NCBI GenBank assembly: GCA_045637525.1
Contig: JAZTZP010000128.1
Coordinates: forward strand, 1-33,522
DNA from: JAZTZP01 sp045637525
GTDB taxonomy: Bacteria > Bacillota > Clostridia > UBA1381
Reading direction: 5' to 3'
Length of the DNA: 33,522 nucleotides
Part shown: positions 17,201-23,995 of the stretch, one piece after another
Layout: each line of letters starts with the position of its first letter
How positions within the stretch are numbered: the stretch's first letter is position 1
Made by a program: the position numbers and the translations under genes
Notes under the pieces: generated by a model
What the model saw: the letters and a program-made list of their open reading frames with translations, nothing else
Databases searched by the model: none
Told to the model about the DNA's origin: nothing

Positions 17201-18724
17201 AAATGTCATACCGGAATCAATAAAGTAAGTACCGCTTGAGAACCACACTGTTATTCCGCCCTCCGGAATACCGCTCGTTGTTCTGAGCTTTTTAACAAAC
17301 TCCTTCGCTCCGTCTAAGGTCTTTAAAGGATTTGCCTTCGTACCTGCCGCTCCGTCGTCACCGTTTGGTGAAACATATATGCCGAATGTTTTTATTATAC
17401 GTCCCTTTTCTTTATCAATCTTCGCACCAACCAGTTCTCCGTCATCACATACGGTTATAAGTCCCGAATCATCCCACAAAACATCCTTGTCGAACGCCTC
17501 GGATATACTACGTAGCGGAACAAGCGTTCTGTCGTTTCTTACAACAGCAGCTGCCGGTATCTGTTTTACTTCACCGTTTAACGTAAACCGGCTTTCACCT
17601 ATTTTTATTTCTATTGTTTTATCTTTATAGTTTATGGTTACCTTTTCCTCAGCATCGTTATACGAAACCGTTGCTCCTAACTTCTCCGAAATAAATCTTA
17701 TCGGCACCATCGTGGAATCACCTAAAATAACCGGTGTAACATTATTGTTGTTTTCGTCAACTAATACTCTTTTTCTCTTTGTTATACAATAAGGACTATC
17801 TACCATGAGCATAAAATCATTTTTTTCAATTAAATATTTTATGTCCTCAAGTCTGTCCGTCTTCATCTGATTTTCTTCAAAGAACATATTCTGAAATTCC
17901 CCGTATGTCACATCATCTTTCTGACATATACGAAGATTGTCTATATTATACTCAGGAGTTGCTCCCGAAGTAATGTTTGAAGTCATAAGAAAATGAATAC
18001 CATCTATATAGGAAGCTTCTCTGTCATAAAATCCTCTGTCCGTAAGCTCGTAATACTCATAATCGTCACAATCTACCATATAAAAGCTCTGCTTTTTGTT
18101 GTCAAGGTCTATGACAAAGCCCATTTTATATTTTCCGCCGTCTTCTATTTTCATCGGTATATGTGTTGAAGTTTTTCCACCCTCATCATTTTCTTCTAAG
18201 AAATTGAACATATCCAGATTAAAATTCATGCACGTCGTACCCTTTTCTACGCTTAAGGCATCCTCAGCTTCTTGTCCTATCTTCGGGAATGCATCACCTT
18301 TCTCTGCTTTTTTTACAATTTCAAGATCAAAGCTTACAAGAACCGTTCCGCTGTTAAACACTCCGTCAAGCTTTCTGTTCGATCTGAACTGATAGCCGTT
18401 TCCGGCATGTACAAGATTGAGCTTACCGTTTTTAACAGAGCCTCTGCTTCCGTAATACACTGCACTTTTGCTGAAATACCAGCCCGGTGGCCACATTCCC
18501 TCCTGCGTTTCAAAATCCTCAAAATGCTCATACGGCGCATCTTTTTCCTGTTCCGTTTCCTCTAACGGCGGTATGTAATACTCATCAACTACCCTGTCCG
18601 GGTTAGCTTCCTCTGTTTCCTCGACTTCGACTTCCTCAAATTCATCTTCCCCTTCCGCAAACCCGGCAGGGACATAAAATGCACATGAAGTCAATACGAG
18701 CAAAAACGCAAGAAATTTTTTCAT
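14264..18724 (-). CDS. Very large secreted right-handed beta-helix protein with stalk domain
   Basis: This 1486-aa exported protein may be a polysaccharide-active enzyme or binder. A signal peptide ends at about residue 23, and an acidic Glu-rich segment follows to about 60. A jelly-roll-like region covers about 65-270. Residues 305-430 hold the 'copper amine oxidase N-terminal' type stalk domain ('GDSTMVPIRFISEKLGATVSY' and 'NDRTLVPLRSISEAF'), which is not an amine oxidase. A long parallel beta-helix runs from about 449 ('IYVSPNGDDGAAGTKANPLKTL', the usual opening of such folds) to about 1080. It is followed by an FN3-like module (about 1105-1205), a helical spacer (about 1215-1310) and a C-terminal beta-sandwich. 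The helix resembles GH141-type proteins in its opening, but I cannot confirm catalytic residues. The ATG has AAGGAG 12 bases upstream, rather far. A strong promoter precedes it. Confidence 0.82.
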   Translation of the reverse strand: MKKFLAFLLVLTSCAFYVPAGFAEGEDEFEEVEVEETEEANPDRVVDEYYIPPLEETEQEKDAPYEHFEDFETQEGMWPPGWYFSKSAVYYGSRGSVKNGKLNLVHAGNGYQFRSNRKLDGVFNSGTVLVSFDLEIVKKAEKGDAFPKIGQEAEDALSVEKGTTCMNFNLDMFNFLEENDEGGKTSTHIPMKIEDGGKYKMGFVIDLDNKKQSFYMVDCDDYEYYELTDRGFYDREASYIDGIHFLMTSNITSGATPEYNIDNLRICQKDDVTYGEFQNMFFEENQMKTDRLEDIKYLIEKNDFMLMVDSPYCITKRKRVLVDENNNNVTPVILGDSTMVPIRFISEKLGATVSYNDAEEKVTINYKDKTIEIKIGESRFTLNGEVKQIPAAAVVRNDRTLVPLRSISEAFDKDVLWDDSGLITVCDDGELVGAKIDKEKGRIIKTFGIYVSPNGDDGAAGTKANPLKTLDGAKEFVKKLRTTSGIPEGGITVWFSSGTYFIDSGMTFTGTDSGSAESPVNYRVLEGHEAEITSAVRLEKSDFKKVTDESILARLYPTVRNKVLAVDLKKKGFTKLDSLKHYRTSYVEDDEITGYAMLITDGYRETLARWPNGTFAKTQAIRNSSQWPGGCFEVSLDCPIDRWVNAEEPWLAGSLKWGWGFESVPVELDATEKTVTILKRIYANMESNKDYYILNLIEEIDIPGEWYIDRKNLILYYYPSKDISKSDIRLTGKTNDDLLIFDDASFINFHGFSMAGGIDHGLLIKNGSNHINLEDCRFEHFALQAAVISDGDYITFKDCDFLKLMDGAVTIEKCGNRETLRGGEVKFENCYFTDCNGLNKMGYMIRFQPNSVGVKVINCEFAGAPHQMLYPDGNSHWIENCEIYDGVKDSYDSGAIYKGRSWAVRGTTLKNNVFHGNYGITASSSDTWSIYWDDGLGGQSMISNLFYDSKKGDGIKGGYQDGYMDSNVFIEMPKAGFKNVVTPPVIGGVEDVYKHADALINSAKAVPYQNPFWVHNFPELQQRMDNPDYKYNNWHMVNNITINCPGGFMDCAEEFYENDFYRDYLNNIVEGNRDFVDSDIVGRDGNYNFQVLKELDIEGFKAPDIDKMGVKLSENRKEYPAPDKFELIYPTNGQRDLQMKGMEFVWRPTPGTVLNKITIATDEEFKNIVYEKEIYCKTADVPEIEWEYGETTYYWKVESIDHSINSDGARRCEKVFSFTTARDEALDMLGYERAVTVAKDLLEDAPVGEETGNVPQEVWDSLSNLITGIDAELNSGKFISGGTLEEYIAQINEEIAVFKKKRKPGTVELLDYLDINSSSWAGPDPNNIIRKDGNLMFASNKSGSSNVYGYREIMPNYPIWKFNAIFNLSDLSSGWQAISLRASGATSTSWSGGYCYICIIKPDVIELQQFGNKRFYDTVPNTFIESGKEYTIEYGAYDTEEGVQLIFKVDGQTVFEKLDTENYNDVEGYISFVAPQNQLLTLKKSY

Positions 18725-18773
18725 AATTTATATACACTCCTTCCGATAATAAACTTTTTTATGTTACATATAT

Positions 18774-18802
18774 ATTATACCTTATACAAATTTTGATGTC
18801 AA
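18774..18802 (-). promoter_or_regulatory. Sigma-A promoter of the glycan-use operon
   Basis: On the minus strand TTGACA (18797-18802) is followed by exactly 17 bases and then TATAAT (18774-18779), a perfect consensus pair. The -10 box lies 49 bases before the ATG of the beta-helix gene at 18724, leaving room for a short leader with AAGGAG. It is downstream of the terminator of the previous gene. I saw no clear CcpA-type or other operator next to it. Confidence 0.85.
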
Positions 18803-18887
18803 TTCCATAATTCTTCGTTTTATATGCACAATTCTACCAAACAGAATAAATATAAGTTTCAAATATTATACACAAATTTATAAATAC

Positions 18888-18942
18888 AAAAAAAGGAGCT
18901 GCAACAAAACGATTTTTCAAATCAGGTTGTCAGCAGCGCCTT
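18888..18942 (-). terminator. Intrinsic terminator after the SLH repeat protein
   Basis: Read on the minus strand, AAGGCGCTGC (18942-18933) pairs with GCAGCTCCTT (18902-18893) with one mismatch. Further pairing of ACAA with TTGT extends the stem inward, and a run of seven T follows (18894-18888). It closes the transcript coming from the SLH/BREX side, before the next promoter. The rest of the 258-base gap is AT-rich, with TTTCAA-type short repeats at about 18948-18980. Confidence 0.8.
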
Positions 18943-18982
18943 CGTTAATTTTCAACTTTACACTTTCAATTTTCAATTGTAA

Positions 18983-21142
18983 TTACTTGTTAAACGCTCT
19001 ATATAAAAAGGTAATAATCTGAGCTCTTGTACAGTAGTCATTCGGCGAGAAGGTTTCAGGTGTTGTTCCATCTGTAATACCGGTTTCAAGCGCCCATGCA
19101 ACAGCCATTGCATAATCAGCGTCTGCAGGCACATCTGTAAACGGAAGTGTTCTTTCAACTTTCGGACTGCCTGCCGCTATCCACATATATTTTATAGCAG
19201 AATAACGTGCGCAATAAGCGTTTGGAGAAAAGGCGTTTGACCTTTCCATCTTAAGCTCCCACGCCCAGCGTGTTGCATCATAGAAGTAGTCGGACGGAGA
19301 TGTATCTGCAAAGTAGAAACCATCAGTCTCAGGACTTCCGTGCATGCGGTAAAGGAATGTAACTACCTGACCGCGGGTGCACTTGTCGTCAGGAGAGAAT
19401 GTGACGTCGGTTGTTCCCGAAGTTATGTTATTTTCAAGTGCCCATTTTACAGGCTCTGAGAAATAATCACCAAAATTTACATCAATAAACTGAGTCGGCA
19501 TTGCAAGATTTCGGTTTACTACGCCGGAATCTGCCACGTAAATGTCGATATTTTCGGAACCTTCAGAAACGTTGCCGATAACTTCAGCTTCTCCATCAAT
19601 GTTGAGAATACCTTTTACATAAGCACCACTACCCGGTCCGAACGCATAATTCAAAACGATACCGGCATTCCCCGACATCCGGAAGGTTCCGGCAGGGTCT
19701 TTTTCGTCGTATTTCTGAATATAAATACCTGCGCCTTCGTTTGCTTCGTTTTCGGCAATCACACCGCCGGACATTACAAATTCACTTCCGCCATTGACCC
19801 ACACACCACCGCCGCTTTTTGCTTTATTGAAGGTGATTTCTCCGCCTGTCATAATCACAAGACCGCCGTTGTTCCAGATACCGCCACCATAACCGTCAGG
19901 AACTGACGGATCAGATGTCGCCATATTTTTAGAAATATTCCCGCTCCTGATAAACACAGTTCCACCGTTATTCCACATACCGCCACCGTGTTTCGAGGTG
20001 TTTTCCAAAATCATACCGCCATCCAGTTCCACAGTTCCGCCGTTGTTCCAGACAGCGCCCCCGGCAGTTCCTGCCACATTCAGGACAATGTTGCCACCCT
20101 TTAATGCGAGGCTTGCACCATCGTTATTATAAACAGCGCCGCCGCAAGATGCAGTGTTGAGTGTAATTGTACCGTTGTACATCGTAAATGTTGTGGTGGA
20201 ATCATTATCGTTCCACACACCGCCGCCGTAAAGGGCTCTGTTGTCGTAAATATCTCCGCCGTAGAGATAAAAGTTTGTATTGTTATACACTCCACCGCCG
20301 TATCCACCGTTGTTTTTGGTAATAACTCCGCCATACATAATCAAGGTTCCGTTGTTGTGGATACCGGCACCGTATTCGGCATGACCTCCGCTGATTTTGG
20401 AATCGGCAGAACGGGTACAGTCGCAGATACGCAGCTTACCGCCTACGCCTACACTCATCACACGGTCTTGTCCAACCATTTGGATGTAATGTCCGTTCAG
20501 ACAGATGGTAAGTGTCTTTCCGCCACCTACGTTCAATGCGGTGTCACGTTGTACGTTATCGGTCAGACAAACGTATGCCACACCATCTTTGTCATAAGTG
20601 ATTTTGCTTTTACCATTCCACTCTTTAAAGGTTACTTCGGAGTGTTTTGTATGTGCACCTGCAATCACATCTCCACCGCAGAAGCAATGCTTGTGCTTCG
20701 CCGCCTCTGCCGTTTCTTCTTTTGCAATCGTTTCCGCTGGTTTGGGCGTCTCTATCGTAAAGCTCAGCAATAATACCTTACGGTTTTCCAAAACGGATAC
20801 TTTGACAGATGCGTCAATCCCGGAAAATCGGATATTTTCTACCGGTAATTCCCCGGGGAATCGTGCATTCACATCGGACTTTATTCTGACTCCGACTTTG
20901 ACCATATAGCTTTTTTGCTCAAGGAAGGTATCATCCTCTCCGAATTTGCCAATAAATACTTTGTGGGCAATCTCTAATCGATCATCAAAAAGCGCAAAAT
21001 TAACATCCGATTTTTTTGCACCAATACCAAAACCACTCACAGATACACCAAACGAACTGATTTCATCAGCAGCATCCGCCGTAATTGTGCAAAAAGATAA
21101 CAGCATCATTACTAAGAGAATAAGATCAATAATTTTTTTCAT
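18983..21142 (-). CDS. Secreted SLH protein with polymorphic-membrane-protein-like repeats
   Basis: This 719-aa wall-anchored surface protein has a signal peptide at residues 1-24 (TADA/ADE). Residues 25-150 are an unassigned beta-rich domain. A 'KHKHCFCGG' segment near 165 precedes a repeat region (about 215-540) with at least seven units built on Gly-Gly-x-Val-Tyr/Trp-Asn-Asn ('GGGVYNN', 'GGAVWNN', 'GGGMWNN'), alternating with 'GGxIxxN' strands. This is a right-handed beta-helix pattern like the Chlamydia Pmp repeats. Three SLH domains follow at about 552-600, 609-660 and 668-719. It starts 18 bases after the BREX-side unknown gene. Its ribosome site is weak (AAAGAAAG only), unlike all its neighbours. 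The DNA looks more GC-rich in the repeats. A strong terminator follows. A role in adhesion or surface display is inferred; any link with BREX is unproven. Confidence 0.85.
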   Translation of the reverse strand: MKKIIDLILLVMMLLSFCTITADAADEISSFGVSVSGFGIGAKKSDVNFALFDDRLEIAHKVFIGKFGEDDTFLEQKSYMVKVGVRIKSDVNARFPGELPVENIRFSGIDASVKVSVLENRKVLLLSFTIETPKPAETIAKEETAEAAKHKHCFCGGDVIAGAHTKHSEVTFKEWNGKSKITYDKDGVAYVCLTDNVQRDTALNVGGGKTLTICLNGHYIQMVGQDRVMSVGVGGKLRICDCTRSADSKISGGHAEYGAGIHNNGTLIMYGGVITKNNGGYGGGVYNNTNFYLYGGDIYDNRALYGGGVWNDNDSTTTFTMYNGTITLNTASCGGAVYNNDGASLALKGGNIVLNVAGTAGGAVWNNGGTVELDGGMILENTSKHGGGMWNNGGTVFIRSGNISKNMATSDPSVPDGYGGGIWNNGGLVIMTGGEITFNKAKSGGGVWVNGGSEFVMSGGVIAENEANEGAGIYIQKYDEKDPAGTFRMSGNAGIVLNYAFGPGSGAYVKGILNIDGEAEVIGNVSEGSENIDIYVADSGVVNRNLAMPTQFIDVNFGDYFSEPVKWALENNITSGTTDVTFSPDDKCTRGQVVTFLYRMHGSPETDGFYFADTSPSDYFYDATRWAWELKMERSNAFSPNAYCARYSAIKYMWIAAGSPKVERTLPFTDVPADADYAMAVAWALETGITDGTTPETFSPNDYCTRAQIITFLYRAFNK

Positions 21143-21160
21143 TTTTCTTTCATTCTTTCT

Positions 21161-21913
21161 TTATTTTTTTGTTATGTCAATAATCACAGGAAAGCTGTTG
21201 ATTTCATCCTCCGATAACACCTGGTTGCTTTGTTCTATTAATATAACAACTCCTTTTTGTTTGGCATCATTATCAGTTTCCACCATAACAACATCTCCAA
21301 CTTTAACGGAAAAACCATTTGTTCTACAATAATATGTTTTTCCGGTATCGAGACTTGATATTTTACAAACAACAATTTCAGAACAGGTGATTTTGTGTTT
21401 TGGTTCTGGTTTTGGAGGTTTATTTGTAGTAATATCTATTTGCGGCTGCTCATCAGGTTCATTAAACTTTGCTTTTTTTAACGCAATATTATACTCATCA
21501 CGAGTTTCGTAATGTTCAGGATATATTCCGTAAGCAGAACCATTTTCGCAATTCATTCTCCAAGCATAACGATTCTTGTTGGATGGTTTATATGTGCTTG
21601 TTTGATATACTCTGCAAGATGATGCCCTTGACGGAGTGTAAGTGCTATAATCATTTGTATCGTTATCATCGTCAAAAGCACCCATAGCCCCAAGAAAACC
21701 ACCTAATCTAATAACATCCTCTGTAGAATTAAGTTTACCCATACCCATTGCAATACCCGCAGCAGCATAAGGATCTATTTTATTTTTCTTTTTACTACCG
21801 CGTTTTTGTCTTCGTTTATATCCAATATAATTGAGGGTAGCAGCTGCAGCAAGGTCTATTAGGGTATTAAAAGGTTCAGGACATTTTGAACTTTTCTTTC
21901 TTCTTTTTGCCAT
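21161..21913 (-). CDS. Small basic protein of unknown function downstream of brxL
   Basis: I cannot assign a family to this 250-aa protein. The N-terminus is strongly basic (MAKRRKKSSKCPEPFNTL), then comes an Ala-rich helix (LIDLAAAATLNYIGYKRRQKRG) and a Gly-rich segment ('DVIRLGGFLGAMGAFDDD'). The middle has a Tyr/Arg-rich patch (about 110-150). The C-terminal 75 residues look like a small beta-barrel ('SVKVGDVVMVETDNDAKQKGVVILIE'). No signal peptide is evident. AAGGGAG lies eight bases before the ATG, and the gene begins 24 bases after brxL, so the two are probably cotranscribed. I recall similar unknown proteins in gut Clostridia. Nucleic-acid binding is a reasonable guess from charge alone. 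Confidence 0.75.
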   Translation of the reverse strand: MAKRRKKSSKCPEPFNTLIDLAAAATLNYIGYKRRQKRGSKKKNKIDPYAAAGIAMGMGKLNSTEDVIRLGGFLGAMGAFDDDNDTNDYSTYTPSRASSCRVYQTSTYKPSNKNRYAWRMNCENGSAYGIYPEHYETRDEYNIALKKAKFNEPDEQPQIDITTNKPPKPEPKHKITCSEIVVCKISSLDTGKTYYCRTNGFSVKVGDVVMVETDNDAKQKGVVILIEQSNQVLSEDEINSFPVIIDITKK

Positions 21914-21937
21914 GCTGAAAGCTCCCTTCTCAAATTA

Positions 21938-23971
21938 TCATTCTACTCCTAACGCTTTAAACACCGCGTCTTGAGGTGTTGTATAAAACAACGGATCAAT
22001 TGCCGTAAACAAATCTCCGGGAACACTGCCTAATTCTTGTACAACAGTAAACGGCAATAATACCTTCTTAGCACCGCTATCCACACATACTTGAAGTAAA
22101 TTAGCTAATTCCTCTAATTTAAGGATAGTTCCACCTATGCTAAATTCGCCTAAAACGACTAAACTACCTATAGTAGGCTTACTAAGAGCAATAGAAACCA
22201 AAGCAATTAATGATGGCAGTGCAAGTTTATCTGTCATACCTATACCCTGAAGATCTTGGTAATTAATAATATAATCCTTTGTGGTTGTGCTAATCGAACC
22301 ACTTATACCGTTTGCATTTGCTTTTAAAAAGTTAAAAGCGGTATTAGTTGCTTCTTTGCATTTAGAGTCAGAACCAAGTCCGGAACGCTCAAATTTGCCA
22401 TTTCCGGGCATCATCTGTGATTCTAACCTGAATACACCAAGCATTCCTGATTTACCCTGTGAAACAGTATATACCTGACCGGGATTACATATTCCTTCGG
22501 GAATTAGTTTACCGCCACCTTGTTCAGGTACGGAAACATAGAACTCTTCAAATGTCTCATTATCAATATAAGAGAAGTTCACATCGTAAAATTCCATACC
22601 GCCAAGTTTCTTTAACTGCTCTTTTACTCTACGACGCATTTCTAATGCAAACTTCAATATTTCTTCAAGCTGTTCCTTGGAGAACTCTCCATCAGGATAT
22701 AGAAGTTTAATAAATCCGCCTACAATTTTTCTGACAGCAATAGTATCACGCTGATTAAGATTCTTTCCTAATTTGAAGTATTTATCTAATGCATCGCCAT
22801 ACTGTTCTTTACGGAGTTCACGAATAAATTCCGCAAGATAGTCTGTTATAAAACCACAGTCATCGGTAAAATGGTGTGGTCTAAACTTAGGGATTTCCCA
22901 ACCGGGTATATAGCAGTGCATACGATCAAGAAACGCCGTATCAGTTCCCATTTCAGGAGGAAATGGATCGAATAAACTAGAAGTCTTTAAAAGAACATCG
23001 ACACTTTGATTTATATTACCCACAAATACCATAGAAGCTGATGCAGCCTTTTCTTCCTTACCACGCGCAAAAGAACCTGATGCCATATAGTCCTTCATTA
23101 TCTGAATTCCGTCTTTATCTTTGAAGTTAATACCTGCAACCTCATCGAAAGCTACGCAGTCCCATAGTCCAACAAGGCCAACGGTTTTCTTACCCATATT
23201 ATAGAATAAATTAGCCACAGTTGTTTGTCCACCTGATACAAGGATACTATTAGGAGATATTTCTTTGTAAATATGCGATTTACCTGTGCTGCGCGGACCA
23301 AGTTCACATAAGTTGAAATTATTTTCTACCAACGGTAACATACGTGCTATAAGTAACCACTTTTCACGCTCTGTAAGGTTACTTGGTTCCATACCGGTTG
23401 AACGAAGCATAATATCCATCCACTCTGATTGAGTGAATGCTTTTCTGCCTTGCTTCAATTCATCAATATCAACATGTGGCATTTGAATCGGGGTAAGTTT
23501 TCTTATATGAATTGGAGAAGCATTTTTTTCTTCTTCTATGTATTCATAATCGAGTTGCACGATACACCAAATACCACCACAAAGCAGTCTGTCATACTCA
23601 CTTGGATACATTTCGGATATAGGAATGTTTTTTATACCCAAATTTGAAAACTCAGCTTCATATGTATCTTTTTTTATATTGAGATTTACAGTTATCTTAT
23701 CAATAACGGTGTAGCAACCACGTTGGCGAAGCAAAGACAATATCTTTTGCGCTTCATCCGGGCGGACATAGTTATCCGCAAGAATACGTTTTACTGTATT
23801 AACACCATCTTCTATAATTTCAGGATCATCCGAACTACAATACTGTCCAAGCAAAAACTCCAAAACATAAACAGGAACATTAGCACCTTCTTTTATAGAT
23901 TTTGTCAAATCCTTACGAACTATTTTCCCGTCAAAACACGTCCGAAGCTTTTTATTTATCAGTTCATCCAT
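21938..23971 (-). CDS. brxL: BREX protein BrxL (AAA+ ATPase with Lon-like C-terminal domain)
   Basis: This 677-aa core component of type 1 BREX phage defence is an AAA+ ring ATPase thought to work with PglX, PglZ and BrxC on phage DNA. The Walker A motif is Gly-Pro-Arg-Ser-Thr-Gly-Lys-Ser at 225-232; the Walker B region is 'CVAFDE' with Asp276-Glu277. The 'ELGPRSTGKSHIYKEISPN' context is distinctive for BrxL. The C-terminal domain (about 560-677) follows the Lon fold ('GEFSIGGTILKLEELANLLQ', 'GAKKVLLP'), but by my hand alignment both positions of the Lon Ser-Lys pair are replaced, so protease activity is unlikely. GGAGG lies ten bases before the ATG. The gene starts 24 bases after pglZ, in the usual order. 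Length fits the family. Confidence 0.93.
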   Translation of the reverse strand: MDELINKKLRTCFDGKIVRKDLTKSIKEGANVPVYVLEFLLGQYCSSDDPEIIEDGVNTVKRILADNYVRPDEAQKILSLLRQRGCYTVIDKITVNLNIKKDTYEAEFSNLGIKNIPISEMYPSEYDRLLCGGIWCIVQLDYEYIEEEKNASPIHIRKLTPIQMPHVDIDELKQGRKAFTQSEWMDIMLRSTGMEPSNLTEREKWLLIARMLPLVENNFNLCELGPRSTGKSHIYKEISPNSILVSGGQTTVANLFYNMGKKTVGLVGLWDCVAFDEVAGINFKDKDGIQIMKDYMASGSFARGKEEKAASASMVFVGNINQSVDVLLKTSSLFDPFPPEMGTDTAFLDRMHCYIPGWEIPKFRPHHFTDDCGFITDYLAEFIRELRKEQYGDALDKYFKLGKNLNQRDTIAVRKIVGGFIKLLYPDGEFSKEQLEEILKFALEMRRRVKEQLKKLGGMEFYDVNFSYIDNETFEEFYVSVPEQGGGKLIPEGICNPGQVYTVSQGKSGMLGVFRLESQMMPGNGKFERSGLGSDSKCKEATNTAFNFLKANANGISGSISTTTKDYIINYQDLQGIGMTDKLALPSLIALVSIALSKPTIGSLVVLGEFSIGGTILKLEELANLLQVCVDSGAKKVLLPFTVVQELGSVPGDLFTAIDPLFYTTPQDAVFKALGVE

Positions 23972-23995
23972 AATCTTTTAACCTCCACTTACTAT

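Noticed and set aside
17420..17820. Copper amine oxidase activity for the 1486-aa protein
   Set aside because: Only the small N-terminal stalk domain shared with those enzymes is present; no oxidase catalytic domain is seen.
19650..20400. Repeat array that might be taken for CRISPR or a tandem DNA repeat
   Set aside because: The periodicity is in the protein (GGGVYNN-type units); DNA units vary in length and sequence, and there are no regular spacers.
21152..21180. Possible promoter for the SLH repeat gene (TTGACA, 17 bases, AAGAAT, minus strand)
   Set aside because: The -10 box is poor and transcription would begin only a few bases before the ATG, leaving no room for a ribosome site.
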